Shown piece after piece: positions 53,282 through 62,620 of a stretch of 64,000 nucleotides of DNA. The stretch comes from Notospermus geniculatus (taxonomy: Eukaryota > Nemertea > Pilidiophora > Heteronemertea > Lineidae), in contig NMRB01001335.1 of assembly GCA_002633025.1 (NCBI GenBank), positions 39,931-103,930 on the forward strand, written 5' to 3'. A program made the translations under genes and the position numbers. The notes under the pieces are model-generated. The model saw only the letters and a program-made list of their open reading frames with translations, was not told where the DNA came from and did not search any database. Each line of letters starts with the position of its first letter. Within the stretch, counting starts at the first letter, position 1.

Positions 53282-53434
53282 AAGGCCCGAACCCACTGAC
53301 GCGTTTTCACGCAGCGGGAAAACGCAGCGGCAGAAAATGTTTTGTTAAAAGGCAGCGGATCGAGAAAATAACAAACGGTTTGTCGAGCGGTGATGAAACC
53401 GCGGCGGGAAAACGCGACAGTGGGTTCAGGCCTT
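53282..53434. mobile_element. Hairpin MITE 3 of 5
   Basis: aaaggcccgaacccactgacgcgttttc pairs with gaaaacgcgacagtgggttcaggcctt; the terminal motif is altered to CGAACCCACTG. Confidence 0.8.
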
Positions 53435-53560
53435 AAGGCCCGTTTCCACAGAAGCGGTAGCGTGAGCGTTTTGACGCTTCGCCCATTGTTTGGAAGCAGA
53501 GCGGCGGAAAATAACAAAAGATTTGACGCAGCGTGAAACGCGTCTGTGGAAACGAGCCTT
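53435..53560. mobile_element. Hairpin MITE 4 of 5
   Basis: aaggcccgtttccacagaagcggtagcgtgagcg ... cgtgaaacgcgtctgtggaaacgagcctt; near-identical to the next element. Confidence 0.85.
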
Positions 53561-53561
53561 T

Positions 53562-53695
53562 AAAGGCCCGTTTCCACAGAAGCGGTAGCGTGAGCGTTTT
53601 GACGCTTCGCCCACTGTTTGGAAGCAGAGCGGCGGAAAATAACAAAAGATTTGACGCATCACGCAGCGTGAAACGCGTCTGTGGAAACGAGCCTT
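53562..53695. mobile_element. Hairpin MITE 5 of 5
   Basis: Same as 53435-53560 with one substitution (cccattg/cccactg) and an eight-base insertion (catcacgc) near the right arm. Confidence 0.85.
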
Positions 53696-53746
53696 TTTCT
53701 GCTTTGCGACTTGCTTTGCAACCTGCTGCCTGCGACCCGGAGGGCA

Positions 53747-53858
53747 GGGCCGACCGAATCGAAACTCCGATAGCACTAACAGTGCCTAACAGAGAGGTAG
53801 GTCTATGCAATGCCTTTTACCATGTTAGTGCTATCGGAGTTTCGATTCGGTCGGCCCA
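53747..53858. mobile_element. Hairpin element
   Basis: ggccgaccgaatcgaaactccgatagcactaac pairs with gttagtgctatcggagtttcgattcggtcggcc; loop of about 46 bases. Confidence 0.85.
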
Positions 53859-53859
53859 G

Positions 53860-54186
53860 GTGTTCCGGCTAGTCGAGCCTTCCGCGGAGGAGTATACGAT
53901 CAACTCTGGGGTGAATTTTCAAAGTCGAAACCTGCACGTGCATGCGGCGGGGCAGTGACTTCACGGACAGCGACCAACCAATCAGAATCGAACAGATCCT
54001 GCAACAGAATCGAACTTCATTGTATCATGGGCACAAATCAAATAGAACCAGATGCTCAAGGAGGACTATCACAAATAAACGAACAATGAATATCCAAATA
54101 ACAGCTGGCGACTGAACCAATCATAATTTTTGTAACAACAATAGGTAGTGAAGTGAAATGAAATTCACTTCATCGGAAGCTGAATT
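53860..54186. other. Spacer, dispersed repeat, no gene
   Basis: ggcagtgacttcacggacagcgaccaaccaatcagaatcgaa matches blocks at 16290 and 23215; aataacagctgg also recurs at 16409. Nothing coding recognised. Confidence 0.45.
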
Positions 54187-54189
54187 ATG

Positions 54190-54490
54190 GAATCCTCCCA
54201 CAGCAGGGGTTTTTACCTCGCTCCTCTTCATCCGCTCACACAGCAGGGGTTTTTACCTCGCTCCTCTTCATCCGCTCACACAAACACGGCCCGTATGCAC
54301 CAAACGAAGATTATCCTGAACTCAGGTTGAGCCACAACTTTTCAATTGTTCAGGTTTGCTAGGGCATGATGTGACAATGGAAAAGTTGTGGCTCAACCTG
54401 AGTTCAAGATAATCTTCGGTTGGTGCATACGGCCCTTTGTGTGGAGTGTATGAAGAGGAACGAGACCAAAGCCCTGCTGTGGGAGGATGA
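54190..54490. mobile_element. Two nested hairpin elements
   Basis: The outer ends tcctcccacagcaggg / ccctgctgtgggagga enclose an inner one, 54288-54433: ggcccgtatgcaccaaacgaagattatc ... ttgagccacaacttttc against gaaaagttgtggctcaacc ... cggttggtgcatacggcc. A 49-base piece of the outer left arm (cacagcaggggtttttacctcgctcctcttcatccgctca) is tandemly doubled at 54199-54283. Confidence 0.85.
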
Positions 54491-55430
54491 ATTATGGAAG
54501 GCGTGAGAGATCAGAACAATACCTACAGTGTCGTGTGCACTACCGTTCACTGACCGACAGCGATCAGAATGGTTGAAATCAATGTTGGGCCAAATTTGAT
54601 TTCAATGAATTCGAGAATGCGTGCATCACTCGCGCCTGCACATGACGCCGAAGCTGTTGAAAGCAACAACAAAAATCAGGCTTTATTGGTTTCGGATTAC
54701 AGCAAAATTCAATAGGAGTTTGTCTCAGATATAATTCCTGAAGGTTCTGCCGTAATCTTGAGTTCTCCGTCGAAACCAAACATTGGAGAGAGAGGAACGG
54801 AGGGGAGTGATTCGTTAGTTTCGTTCATGCAATACCTCATCTGTAACTATAGTGACAGGTTCATAGGATTTTCATTGTGACTGACTGAACTGTCACTACA
54901 TAGTATAGCCCTAACTCTACGTGTAGAATCAGTTCATTATTAAAAACCTCGATAACTGCTTCTTTGTGTATGAAATGTTTCTACAACAGAAAGACATGAT
55001 TGTATTAGTACATGTAATTACATATCATCATGTCGATGTGTTGGATTACTTGGACCATAGTAGGCCTATAGATGAGTTTCGCTAGCAGCCATCTTGTCAA
55101 AATTAGGTCATCGTCATGGGGATCTCGCGCATGCGGCCCCCACTGGGGGATGGAGTACCCGGATGTGAGTTGTCTGTCAACGTTAAAACCAATGAAAATT
55201 TCGCGGAGTTTTCAGCTGCGCAGTATTTTTGCATTATTTATACAGTGGAGAAATCTGCTGAAAGAAGGCCTAGAATAAAGAGTACACTTCGTTTTTGGCG
55301 AAAGTCTACCACGATTAGCACCAAGGCCAAATAAAAACAGCAGCCACTGCGGCCATTCAGGAGAAATGCTCAAAAACCAGCAGTATTCTCACGTGACAAC
55401 AGTTTTGACGGAGGGGGGGGGGGGGCTTTC
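54491..55430. other. H6 upstream spacer
   Basis: 54780-55050 repeats motifs of 29240-29480 (acattggagagagaggaacg, cctcgataactgcttc). A poly-G run lies at 55412-55424. Short frames at 55072-55334 carry no recognisable domain. Confidence 0.45.
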
Positions 55431-55439
55431 TCAGTAAAA

Positions 55440-55693
55440 ATATCAGTCGGAAACCATGTTCGGAAGATCATGGCATTACCCACGCCGAATAATTCTGCGT
55501 TGGAGAGTGCCGAAGCCAGATGCTGAAGAGTGTTTACCGATACATTCATTGTCCAGGGGTACGTCCGCATCCCAGCTGAATCAATTGGTCTGGAGTAAAT
55601 ATTCCTTAAATAGGCATACCCGTCTGCGAGCCTGGCATTGCGTGGATGACATTCGGGAGTTGCGATCCATAAACAGCTCGTACTGTTCCCAAA
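55440..55693 (+). promoter_or_regulatory. 5' flank and putative core promoter of H6
   Basis: Conserved block (tcagtcggaaaccatg, ccgaataattctgcgttggagagtgcc, catcccagctgaatcaatt) and TTCCTTAAATAGGCATACCC at 55602-55621, 73-92 bases before the ATG. Confidence 0.45.
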
Positions 55694-58600
55694 ATGAAGA
55701 TCCTGATAATGATGCTGGTGTTTGGAGCTGTCTCAGCAAAAAACCATATACCAGATGATCCATTTGTAACCATCTGGAATGTACCAAGTAGAAAATGCTG
55801 GAAACAATTCGATGTTAACTTTAATCTCACTGAATATGATATTATTTCCAACAGCTACCAGAATTTCAAGGGAGAGCTGATGAATATTTACTACCACCTG
55901 GGAAAGTATCCACAAATCGGTCATCACAATCAAAAAGATGAAAACCCCAAAGTATTGTACGGCGGGATTCCNAAAAATTTTTTCAAAATTTTTTTTTCTG
56001 TTAATAATGGCCTCCAGAGTCATTTTTTACACTCCAAAATGCAAAATTAGTCTTCCTTCTGCGTGAAAGTTGCATTTGAAATGTAACAAATTTAAGAAAA
56101 ACATTACTGAAGTGATTTTTTCAGGGTACTATATCGTACCCTCAAATTTCTTTAGGGTACTATATTTGTACCCAAAGTACCCTCTGGTGGGGACCCTGGA
56201 GGCATGCATTGCAACTGGACAAATAACGGCGACGGCTGACTATGGGTTTTTAGGTTTATTCTGGTAAACGTATCTTTCGCAGACAGTAGGGTTCACACGG
56301 AAATGGAACAGTAGGATGAGTATGGAAACAGCCTGCAAAATACAAAAAGACCCAAGAGTTTGTCCTAACATTCGTATATATTTATGGTACCACCTAATTC
56401 GGCGGAAGGGCGAGGAAATTTGTTCGATTTTACAGCATAAATATTGACTATTTTGCCCAATCTTTCGATTTTTCATGCAAGTGCCACGATTACAAGTATT
56501 TTGGATTTACCTACTTTTAAGGGTCACAAATGTTGAAGTCATCCAAAACAGACCTTTTTTTCAACTTGCCTAGGCAAAAAAAGATGAATTCCCTTTGTTG
56601 CCATTATATGCCATATATACTCAGTAATCTAGATCGTTTATTATAACTTCATGATATTTTGGTCTGTCACTTCGTGAACGGCATTTTAATACGAAGTCGT
56701 AGGACAACATATTTCAGCTAGCTCCAAACTGAAGCAAAAACAACAGAAACAGTGGTTATAAAATCAGTGGGCATTTAGTTGTGATTAAGGGTGTACATGT
56801 ATGCCAGCAATGGGGAGCGCCAATTGGTCACGTGAGACTGACAGCTATAGAGGCTCATTGTTCGAGAGATGCGGTTCACCAAGCACGGCCAATCACACCC
56901 TGAATCGTCATGAATAATAGGTGGCGTCTATGTACTATCAGTTCAAACCCACGCGTATATTCTCGCGTGGTCTGCGTGATCGGGGTTCCCTATTCACAGA
57001 AGGGTTGGAGATGTTGCTGACTTCTCATGGATGAAAAAGCATCGATGTCGAGGTCAGGCTGCGATACAGTTCGTTAATTAAAACTAAGTAATATAACCCA
57101 AGCGTCTTCCAAGGAGAGCTGTCATTTCATTTGATATTTGCCAACGGGCTAACAGGCCTTAAGGTGTACAAACGGCTGGAGCTCAACAACATTCAGTTAG
57201 TTCAAACCTTTGTTTCAGCTTGGAAAATGGTCTGACCACGTAAAAAAAGTCGAGGCAGATATAAAGCACTTGGGTGGCAAAGCATACGATGGACTGGCTG
57301 TCATTGACCAAGAGTGGTGGCTGAGTTCGTGGGAACTCATGCATAGTACCTGGTGGAGATACAAGGACGCATCAATTAAACTGGTTCAGGAAAAACACAA
57401 AACATGGAGCAAAGAAAAGGCGATAGAAGAGGCTGAAAAAGAGTTTAATGCCGCAGCAAGGTAGGGCTGAGGGCCTGGGTCGATTTGAAAGTTTCAGCCA
57501 AAGTATAATATTTAAAGCCAGAAGAACGCCGGACGGTATCGCAAGCGATCAGGGCCGACCGCACTTATGATCGCCCAATGGAGCAATTCCAAAACCGATG
57601 TCGCGTGGTCTGCGGTGGCTGGCGTGGAGATCGGAGGCGATCAGAACGCTTGCCATGTCGCCCTCATCTCGCCTGGGGTGATGCCTGAAGCGAAGTAGAC
57701 ATTTTTAGCGGATTAGCCAAGGTAACTCTGCGGTAATCATCCATGTCCCTGTGGAAATAGTAAAACACGCACCATGAATCGATGAGACCATTGATGCGTT
57801 GCAGAAGAAGGAAAGGTTGGGTGTTTGGGTCGAGAGTTTATAGGGCCTAGATAATGGTGTCTACCCCAGACCCAGGACTTAATCCTTTTGGATTACATTT
57901 GAATCTGGCTAACTTTTCCAATCAACACGATATGCCATGACATACTTTCTAGCAAATTTAGGCATATTGGGCCTTCATGTAGGCCTACTTGTAGCCTACT
58001 TCCTCAAAATACCCAACCATGTAGAATAGTCTAATTCAACTGTAACATTCATTTCAGAAAATACATGGAAGGAACCCTCAACATATGCAAGGAATTAGTT
58101 CCTGGCGGGAACTGGGGATATTATCATTATCCTTTTTGTTTCAATACCCAAAGCTGGAAGACACGTTGTAGCAATTTCACCAAAGAGAGAAATGACAGGT
58201 GAGTTACCGTCTTTTAATTCACATTTTACAGAAAAATAATAGTTGCGCTTACACTACAAAAAAGCCGGTATTTGTCCGCTCTTATTCTGCTTCCATTACA
58301 GAATTGCCGAGTTTAATAAGTCCGGTTCTATTAAGTGCGGATCTATTTAGTTCGGATAGCATAGCCGATCATACTCCGAATCTAAATTAGATGCGGATCA
58401 ACAGTGGTGCTTCTGTAGTGGAATGGCAATACGTCCGGATCTAATTGTAGTATATTATGATCGGCTACAGGTGGCTTAAGATCGCTTGCGACATAGCGCA
58501 TGCTCGAAAGTACCAGAACAATAGGCGCCTTCACTCCACGTATCGCCATCTGTAGCCGAGCATACTAACCCTCAAATCCAGTAGTGGAAGCGCAAGCAGT

Positions 58601-60227
58601 GAAATACCCGGTCTTATTTTAGATGCGGTACTAAAGACCGGATCTAAAAGCTGTAATGGAAGCGCAGCTAATATCAACAGCTCTCGTCAGAGTTCTTGCG
58701 GCAAACCTAGGTCATACGGGAAGTCAAAATAATGGGCATGCCATTTGGACATTTGGATTCGGATTTAAACATGCCGAGCTCCCGTCGGTTTTCGTCAGTC
58801 GCACAGCTGACTTCGTGGTGCACTGGCGACGAGTCCAAACACCAGGGTGCCCTCAGTGGAGGGATTTAAGGGATTCATTTGGACTCTGTTGGTACATGTG
58901 CATCGTAGGATTCCACGGATTGCGAGTACAACGAATAGTTAGAAATAGCTTTTCTCTCATTTCAGGATATTATGGTTGTACAAAGCCAGCCAAGCTCTTT
59001 ATCCTTCCGTCTACGTGGGATCAGGCTCGTCTACTGTTGCAAACTACATCTATGGAAACCTAGAAGAAAGTTTTAGGCTTGCCGACAAATTCTCACCACC
59101 CAAATCTGTGTGGATGTATTCAACATACATATACCGTGGTTCGGGGTTCTACACAAAAGTAAGCTAAATGCCGAGAGGATGGAAGTACACTTCACAGTGT
59201 CACAGACCGAAAGAAGTAGGCCCGCAAGAATAGAGAGGATGCGCAGCATTCCGACTCCGACTCCGACTTCACCTACCAGAATGAATTGCAGTCCGCTATG
59301 GACATCCTTGATAAAAACGATTTGATAGACGTTTGCAAATCGTAAAATGCCGTAACTTTGTGGCAGAAAAATTTTGACTCGTAATCGGAAGTGCACAACA
59401 ATCGCAAATATCATAGTCGTGTCTCAACTCGTAACGACTTGGATTACGACTTCAATATTCATTATTTATCCGCACTTCCGATTTATAAGGCCAATTTTTT
59501 CTGCCTTCAATTTATGGTGTTTGACGAATTAACTTCTATCACATCTTTTTTATCAAGGATGTCCATAGCGGACTGCAATTCATTCTCGTAGTTGAAGTCG
59601 GAGTCGGAAAGTTGCGCATCCTCTCTAATGTCTTTTGACAGTGGGTCACCTGTCACCTGTGCATTTTGATGTGACAGGAGGTGAATGCATCGTGTTTTAC
59701 AATCAAGTTAGCGCTAGACAGACTTCGGGGCGTCCAACAGCGGAGATGTTCCATTGTCATCCATAGTGCAGGTTAATCTGTCACCGATTGACTCAATCCA
59801 ATAATTGTCTGTCAAATTTCTTTTTTTTCAGGAAGATTTGATCACCAGCTTCAAACTGGCAGCAGATTCAGGTAGTAACGGTATCATCCTTTGGGGCGGT
59901 TCAGGCCATTTTAATGACGCGGTCAAGTGCAACAGGACGAAGAATTACCTGGAAGAAACCCTCGGTCCGTTCGTTAAAAAGATCACCGCAGACACCCGGA
60001 AGTGCAGCGAAAAGATTTGCAGTGGCAATGGCCGATGTCAGAGGAAAGCTTTGAAGGAGTTGATAACTGAACCATACATGCCAGAATCTACTTTCATGCC
60101 AAAGTTTAAGGCGGTCATGAAGAAAATTGCCTCTTGGGAGCCTATAGTAGAAGAAGATTATAGTAAAACCTATGTGTGCAGGTGTTACCCCAGGTTTAAG
60201 GGCGAAAACTGCTCTCATCGAAAATGA
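55694..60227 (+). CDS. H6: secreted GH56 hyaluronidase, five exons, complete except for one N
   Basis: Exons A 55694-55971 (ends at the N at 55972, before the last codons and donor), B 57219-57460, C 58058-58198, D 58966-59158, E 59832-60227; about 417 residues expected. Signal peptide MKILIMMLVFGAVSAKN; VTIWNVPSRKC; HLGKYPQIGHH. Catalytic pair in VIDQEWW (Asp codon at 57306). Exon B is 72 nt shorter than in H2 and H3, lacking part of the charged helix after SWELMHS. Then WGYYHYPFC, LYPSVYVG, NGIILWGGS and an EGF-like tail CSEKICSGNGRC ... CRCYPRFKGENC. Several sequons (NLT, NFT, NRT, NCS) fit a secreted glycoprotein. It is the most diverged copy of the cluster and has the cleanest set of exons after H2 and H3. 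Introns C/D and D/E each hold an inverted-repeat element. Confidence 0.92.
55973..57218. other. Intron A/B of H6
   Basis: Begins right after the single N with unrelated AT-rich sequence. Contains agggtactatatcgtaccc-like repeats (56123-56175) and no gene. The true intron start, with exon A donor, is missing. Confidence 0.5.
57461..58057. other. Intron B/C of H6
   Basis: GC-richer stretch 57525-57700 (cggacggtatcgcaagcgatc, ggaggcgatcagaacgc) without clear terminal repeats. No coding potential recognised. Confidence 0.45.
58242..58672. mobile_element. Inverted-repeat element in intron C/D of H6
   Basis: agttgcgcttacactacaaaaaagccggt at the left against accggatctaaaagctgtaatggaagcgcagct at the right. 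Inside are several ccggatcta / tagatgcgga motifs and gatcggctac repeats, so arms are imperfect. Confidence 0.65.
59227..59624. mobile_element. About 400-bp foldback in intron D/E of H6
   Basis: gaggatgcgcagcattccgactccgacttc ... gaatgaattgcagtccgctatggacatccttgataaaa pairs with tttatcaaggatgtccatagcggactgcaattcattc ... gaagtcggagtcggaaagttgcgcatcctc. The inner tgactcgtaatcggaagtgc / gcacttccga also pairs. Confidence 0.9.
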
Positions 60228-60265
60228 TTAGATCACGCAGCTTTTAAAGGTCATCATATGTTTTT

Positions 60266-60729
60266 TACGGTGGCTGATAAAGGCCATCATATTTTTATTT
60301 TTCTTAAGTCGGGCGCCCGACTTATAACTCAGGCGCCCGACTTACGAAAGGCCATTATTTATTTCCTTATTTATTTCATAACTCGGGCGCCTGACTTATA
60401 ACTCGGGAGCCCGACTTATGAAAGAAAATATATGATGCCTATCGTAAGTCGGGCGCCCGAGTTAGTAAAGGGCACCGCACACGAGCGACAAAATCTTGGC
60501 GACCGCCTACGAGACTGGTGGCGCGACTAGACATCAGCCAATCAGAAGTGCCAAATCTTGTCGCTTTGGCGGTCGGAAGCCAAGTCGGCCGACAAATCGG
60601 TCAAAATTGTCGCTCGTGTGCGGTGCCCTTAAGTCAGGCGCCCGAGTTATAAGTCGGGCGCCCGAGTTATAAGTCTGGCGCCCGACTTACGAAAAATACA
60701 AATATGATGGCCTTTATCAGCCACCGTAG
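60266..60729. mobile_element. TIR element with CGGGCGCCCG palindromes, in the 3' flank of H6
   Basis: acggtggctgataaaggccatcatatttt at the left and aaatatgatggcctttatcagccaccgt at the right. Inside, eight variants of aagtcgggcgcccgactt (each a near-palindrome) are arranged on both sides of a nested MITE. The insertion point is shown by the H6 3' flank resuming with ttttggtacggtaatcaattgatttg. Confidence 0.9.
60468..60632. mobile_element. Nested hairpin MITE with TAA duplication
   Basis: agggcaccgcacacgagcgacaa pairs with ttgtcgctcgtgtgcggtgccct; TAA on both sides. A 3-bp TAA/TTA duplication is typical of PIF/Harbinger elements. Confidence 0.85.
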
Positions 60730-61430
60730 AGTTTTTGGTACGGTAATCAATTGATTTGAGTACAACAAATAGTTTAGATATTAACACTTGACTTTACGTT
60801 GATCACGACCAATCGGGCAAATTTTTTGATGATCACTTTGACACAAACATGCCAAAATACATGTATTCTCTCAAGACAGGCCAGTATGTGGCATCATTGG
60901 TGATTTTCCTTCGACGAGTTCACAGTGTGCCTCCATGTATTTGTTTCACCCTGTGATTGAGTCGCTTTCCTCTGTGATAAGGTCATAGAATTCTAATAAG
61001 AAATTATCATTTTTCCAAGACATTTCAAAAAGTGCTGTTGTATTTGTCATCTCTAATTTGTTTTAAACTGACCAGAATGAAATGTTTATCTCCTTGGTGA
61101 CAACTCTAAGATCCTCGATCGGACAGTAGGATTATAAACTCGTTCCTGCCTTTTGTCATTTTGATCTTGCTCACTAACAGCTGAAAAAGTGTACATGTAT
61201 TTTAGAAGACCCTTGTATCAGTTAAAGTCGTAATAAACTACCGTACCTAAAGCAAATAGCTGTAGTGTGTGTCTGTGAATTTGTCCGCAAAGCCAGTCTG
61301 AGATGGTGAGTGAACTGCGCCCTTCAATGGCAGACGGTAGTGTGCCACGTGTGAGCCTTCTCCATCGCGAGCGTTGGCTCGTGGTTCCTCCAACTCGAAA
61401 TACATGTACCCACATGTACAGTGCTTGCAG
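60730..61430 (+). other. 3' flank of H6
   Basis: gatttgagtacaacaaatagtttagata, gatcttgctcactaacagctgaaaaagtgtacatg and aagtcgtaataaactac follow the order seen after H1 and H2. It supplies an empty site for the TTAA MITE of H2. Confidence 0.5.
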
Positions 61431-61435
61431 CTCCT

Positions 61436-61870
61436 TCACCACATCTGTTTGCTGTTCCGCCACATCTGTTTGCTGTTCACCACATCTGTTTGCTGTTCCG
61501 TCACCACATCTCTTTTCTGTTCCTTCACCACATCTGCTTGCTGTTCCTTCTCCAGATGTGTTTTCTGTTCCGTCACCACATCTGTTTGCTGTTCCTTCAC
61601 CACATCTGCTTTCTGTTCCTTCTCGAGATGTGTTTGCTGTTCCTTCACCACATCTGTTTGCTGTTCCTTCTCCAGATGTGTTTGCTGTTCCTTCACCACA
61701 TCTGCTTGCTGTTCCTTCTACTGATGTGTTTGCTGTTCCTTCACCACATCTGCTTGCTGTTCCTTCTACAGATGTGTTTGCTGTTCCTTCACCACATCTG
61801 CTTGCTGTTCCTTCTACAGATGTGTTTGCTGTTCCTTCACCACATCTGTTTGCTGCTCCTTCAGTTTTCT
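61436..61870. repeat. 24-bp minisatellite, fourth array, 48-bp higher order
   Basis: Two 24-base unit types alternate: ttcaccacatctgtttgctgttcc and ttctccagatgtgtttgctgttcc, later with ttctacagatgtg. In the second half (61690-61850) the 48-base pair unit repeats almost exactly. Related to the arrays at 4995 and 31316, which have a single unit type. Frames stay open for the same arithmetic reason. Confidence 0.9.
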
Positions 61871-62099
61871 GATTCTTTTCTATATCTGTTTGTTGTTAGT
61901 GTTACTTCTCAAGCTCGCCTGCAGTTCCTTCTCCATAGATCTGGTTATCATGGTGATTGAAACTCATACATACATGTAATTAGAATCAATTGTTATAAAA
62001 TTCGGAACTCTTTTCTGTGTTAAATACGTGATTGCGTTCGTGCATTCCGAATTATATGACTTGGCCCATGTACATGTACACTGGCTAGCTACACAACCA

Positions 62100-62620
62100 T
62101 AGGCCTATCCAGTATTAGGCATACCTCCAAACAGGACTTCCTATCTCTTGCATCGTGTTTAGGCTAACCAGGAGAAAGGATGGAGCAGCTGAGGGGGCCT
62201 ATCTCCACAGTCAAACCAAGCCTGGTCCCCATCGCCCTCACTGCGATATCTCGCGATATTTGAATAGGCTCTCTCCGCTGCAGAAGAGATTTCCACCCTG
62301 TGAGATGCGCAGGAGCGCGATGACTGGGAACGAGGCTGAAACAAACCAATAAGTACTGATGACCACAAGTAGTCAAGCTGGACATGCGCAGGAGGGTGGT
62401 GAGGGGCAGCAGGTGTTTTCTTTTCCTTTCAAGAGGACTTCAAATCTCTTGACCAATGTTGACAATTATCCAGCAATAGAGAATTCATAGAATACTAAGA
62501 GCCGAGGGGCAGCAGATGTTTTCACTCCTTTCAAAGGGACTCTGATATGAAGCCCTCTATTGGAATTTAAAGTGTGAACTGCATTATACATGTATTGGAT
62601 TTCAGTACAATGGACTGCGT
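62100..62620. repeat. Spacer repeat, copy 5
   Basis: aacaggacttcctatctcttgcatcgtg, ttcaagaggacttcaaatctcttgaccaatg, gaggggcagcagatgttttcactcctttcaa, as in the other spacers. It suggests another hyaluronidase unit may begin beyond the window. Confidence 0.65.

Noticed and set aside
61303-61960. Frames of 179-189 codons over the fourth minisatellite
   Set aside because: Same arithmetic effect. The start regions lie in the H6 3' flank and the protein would be a PSPHLFAV-type repeat only.
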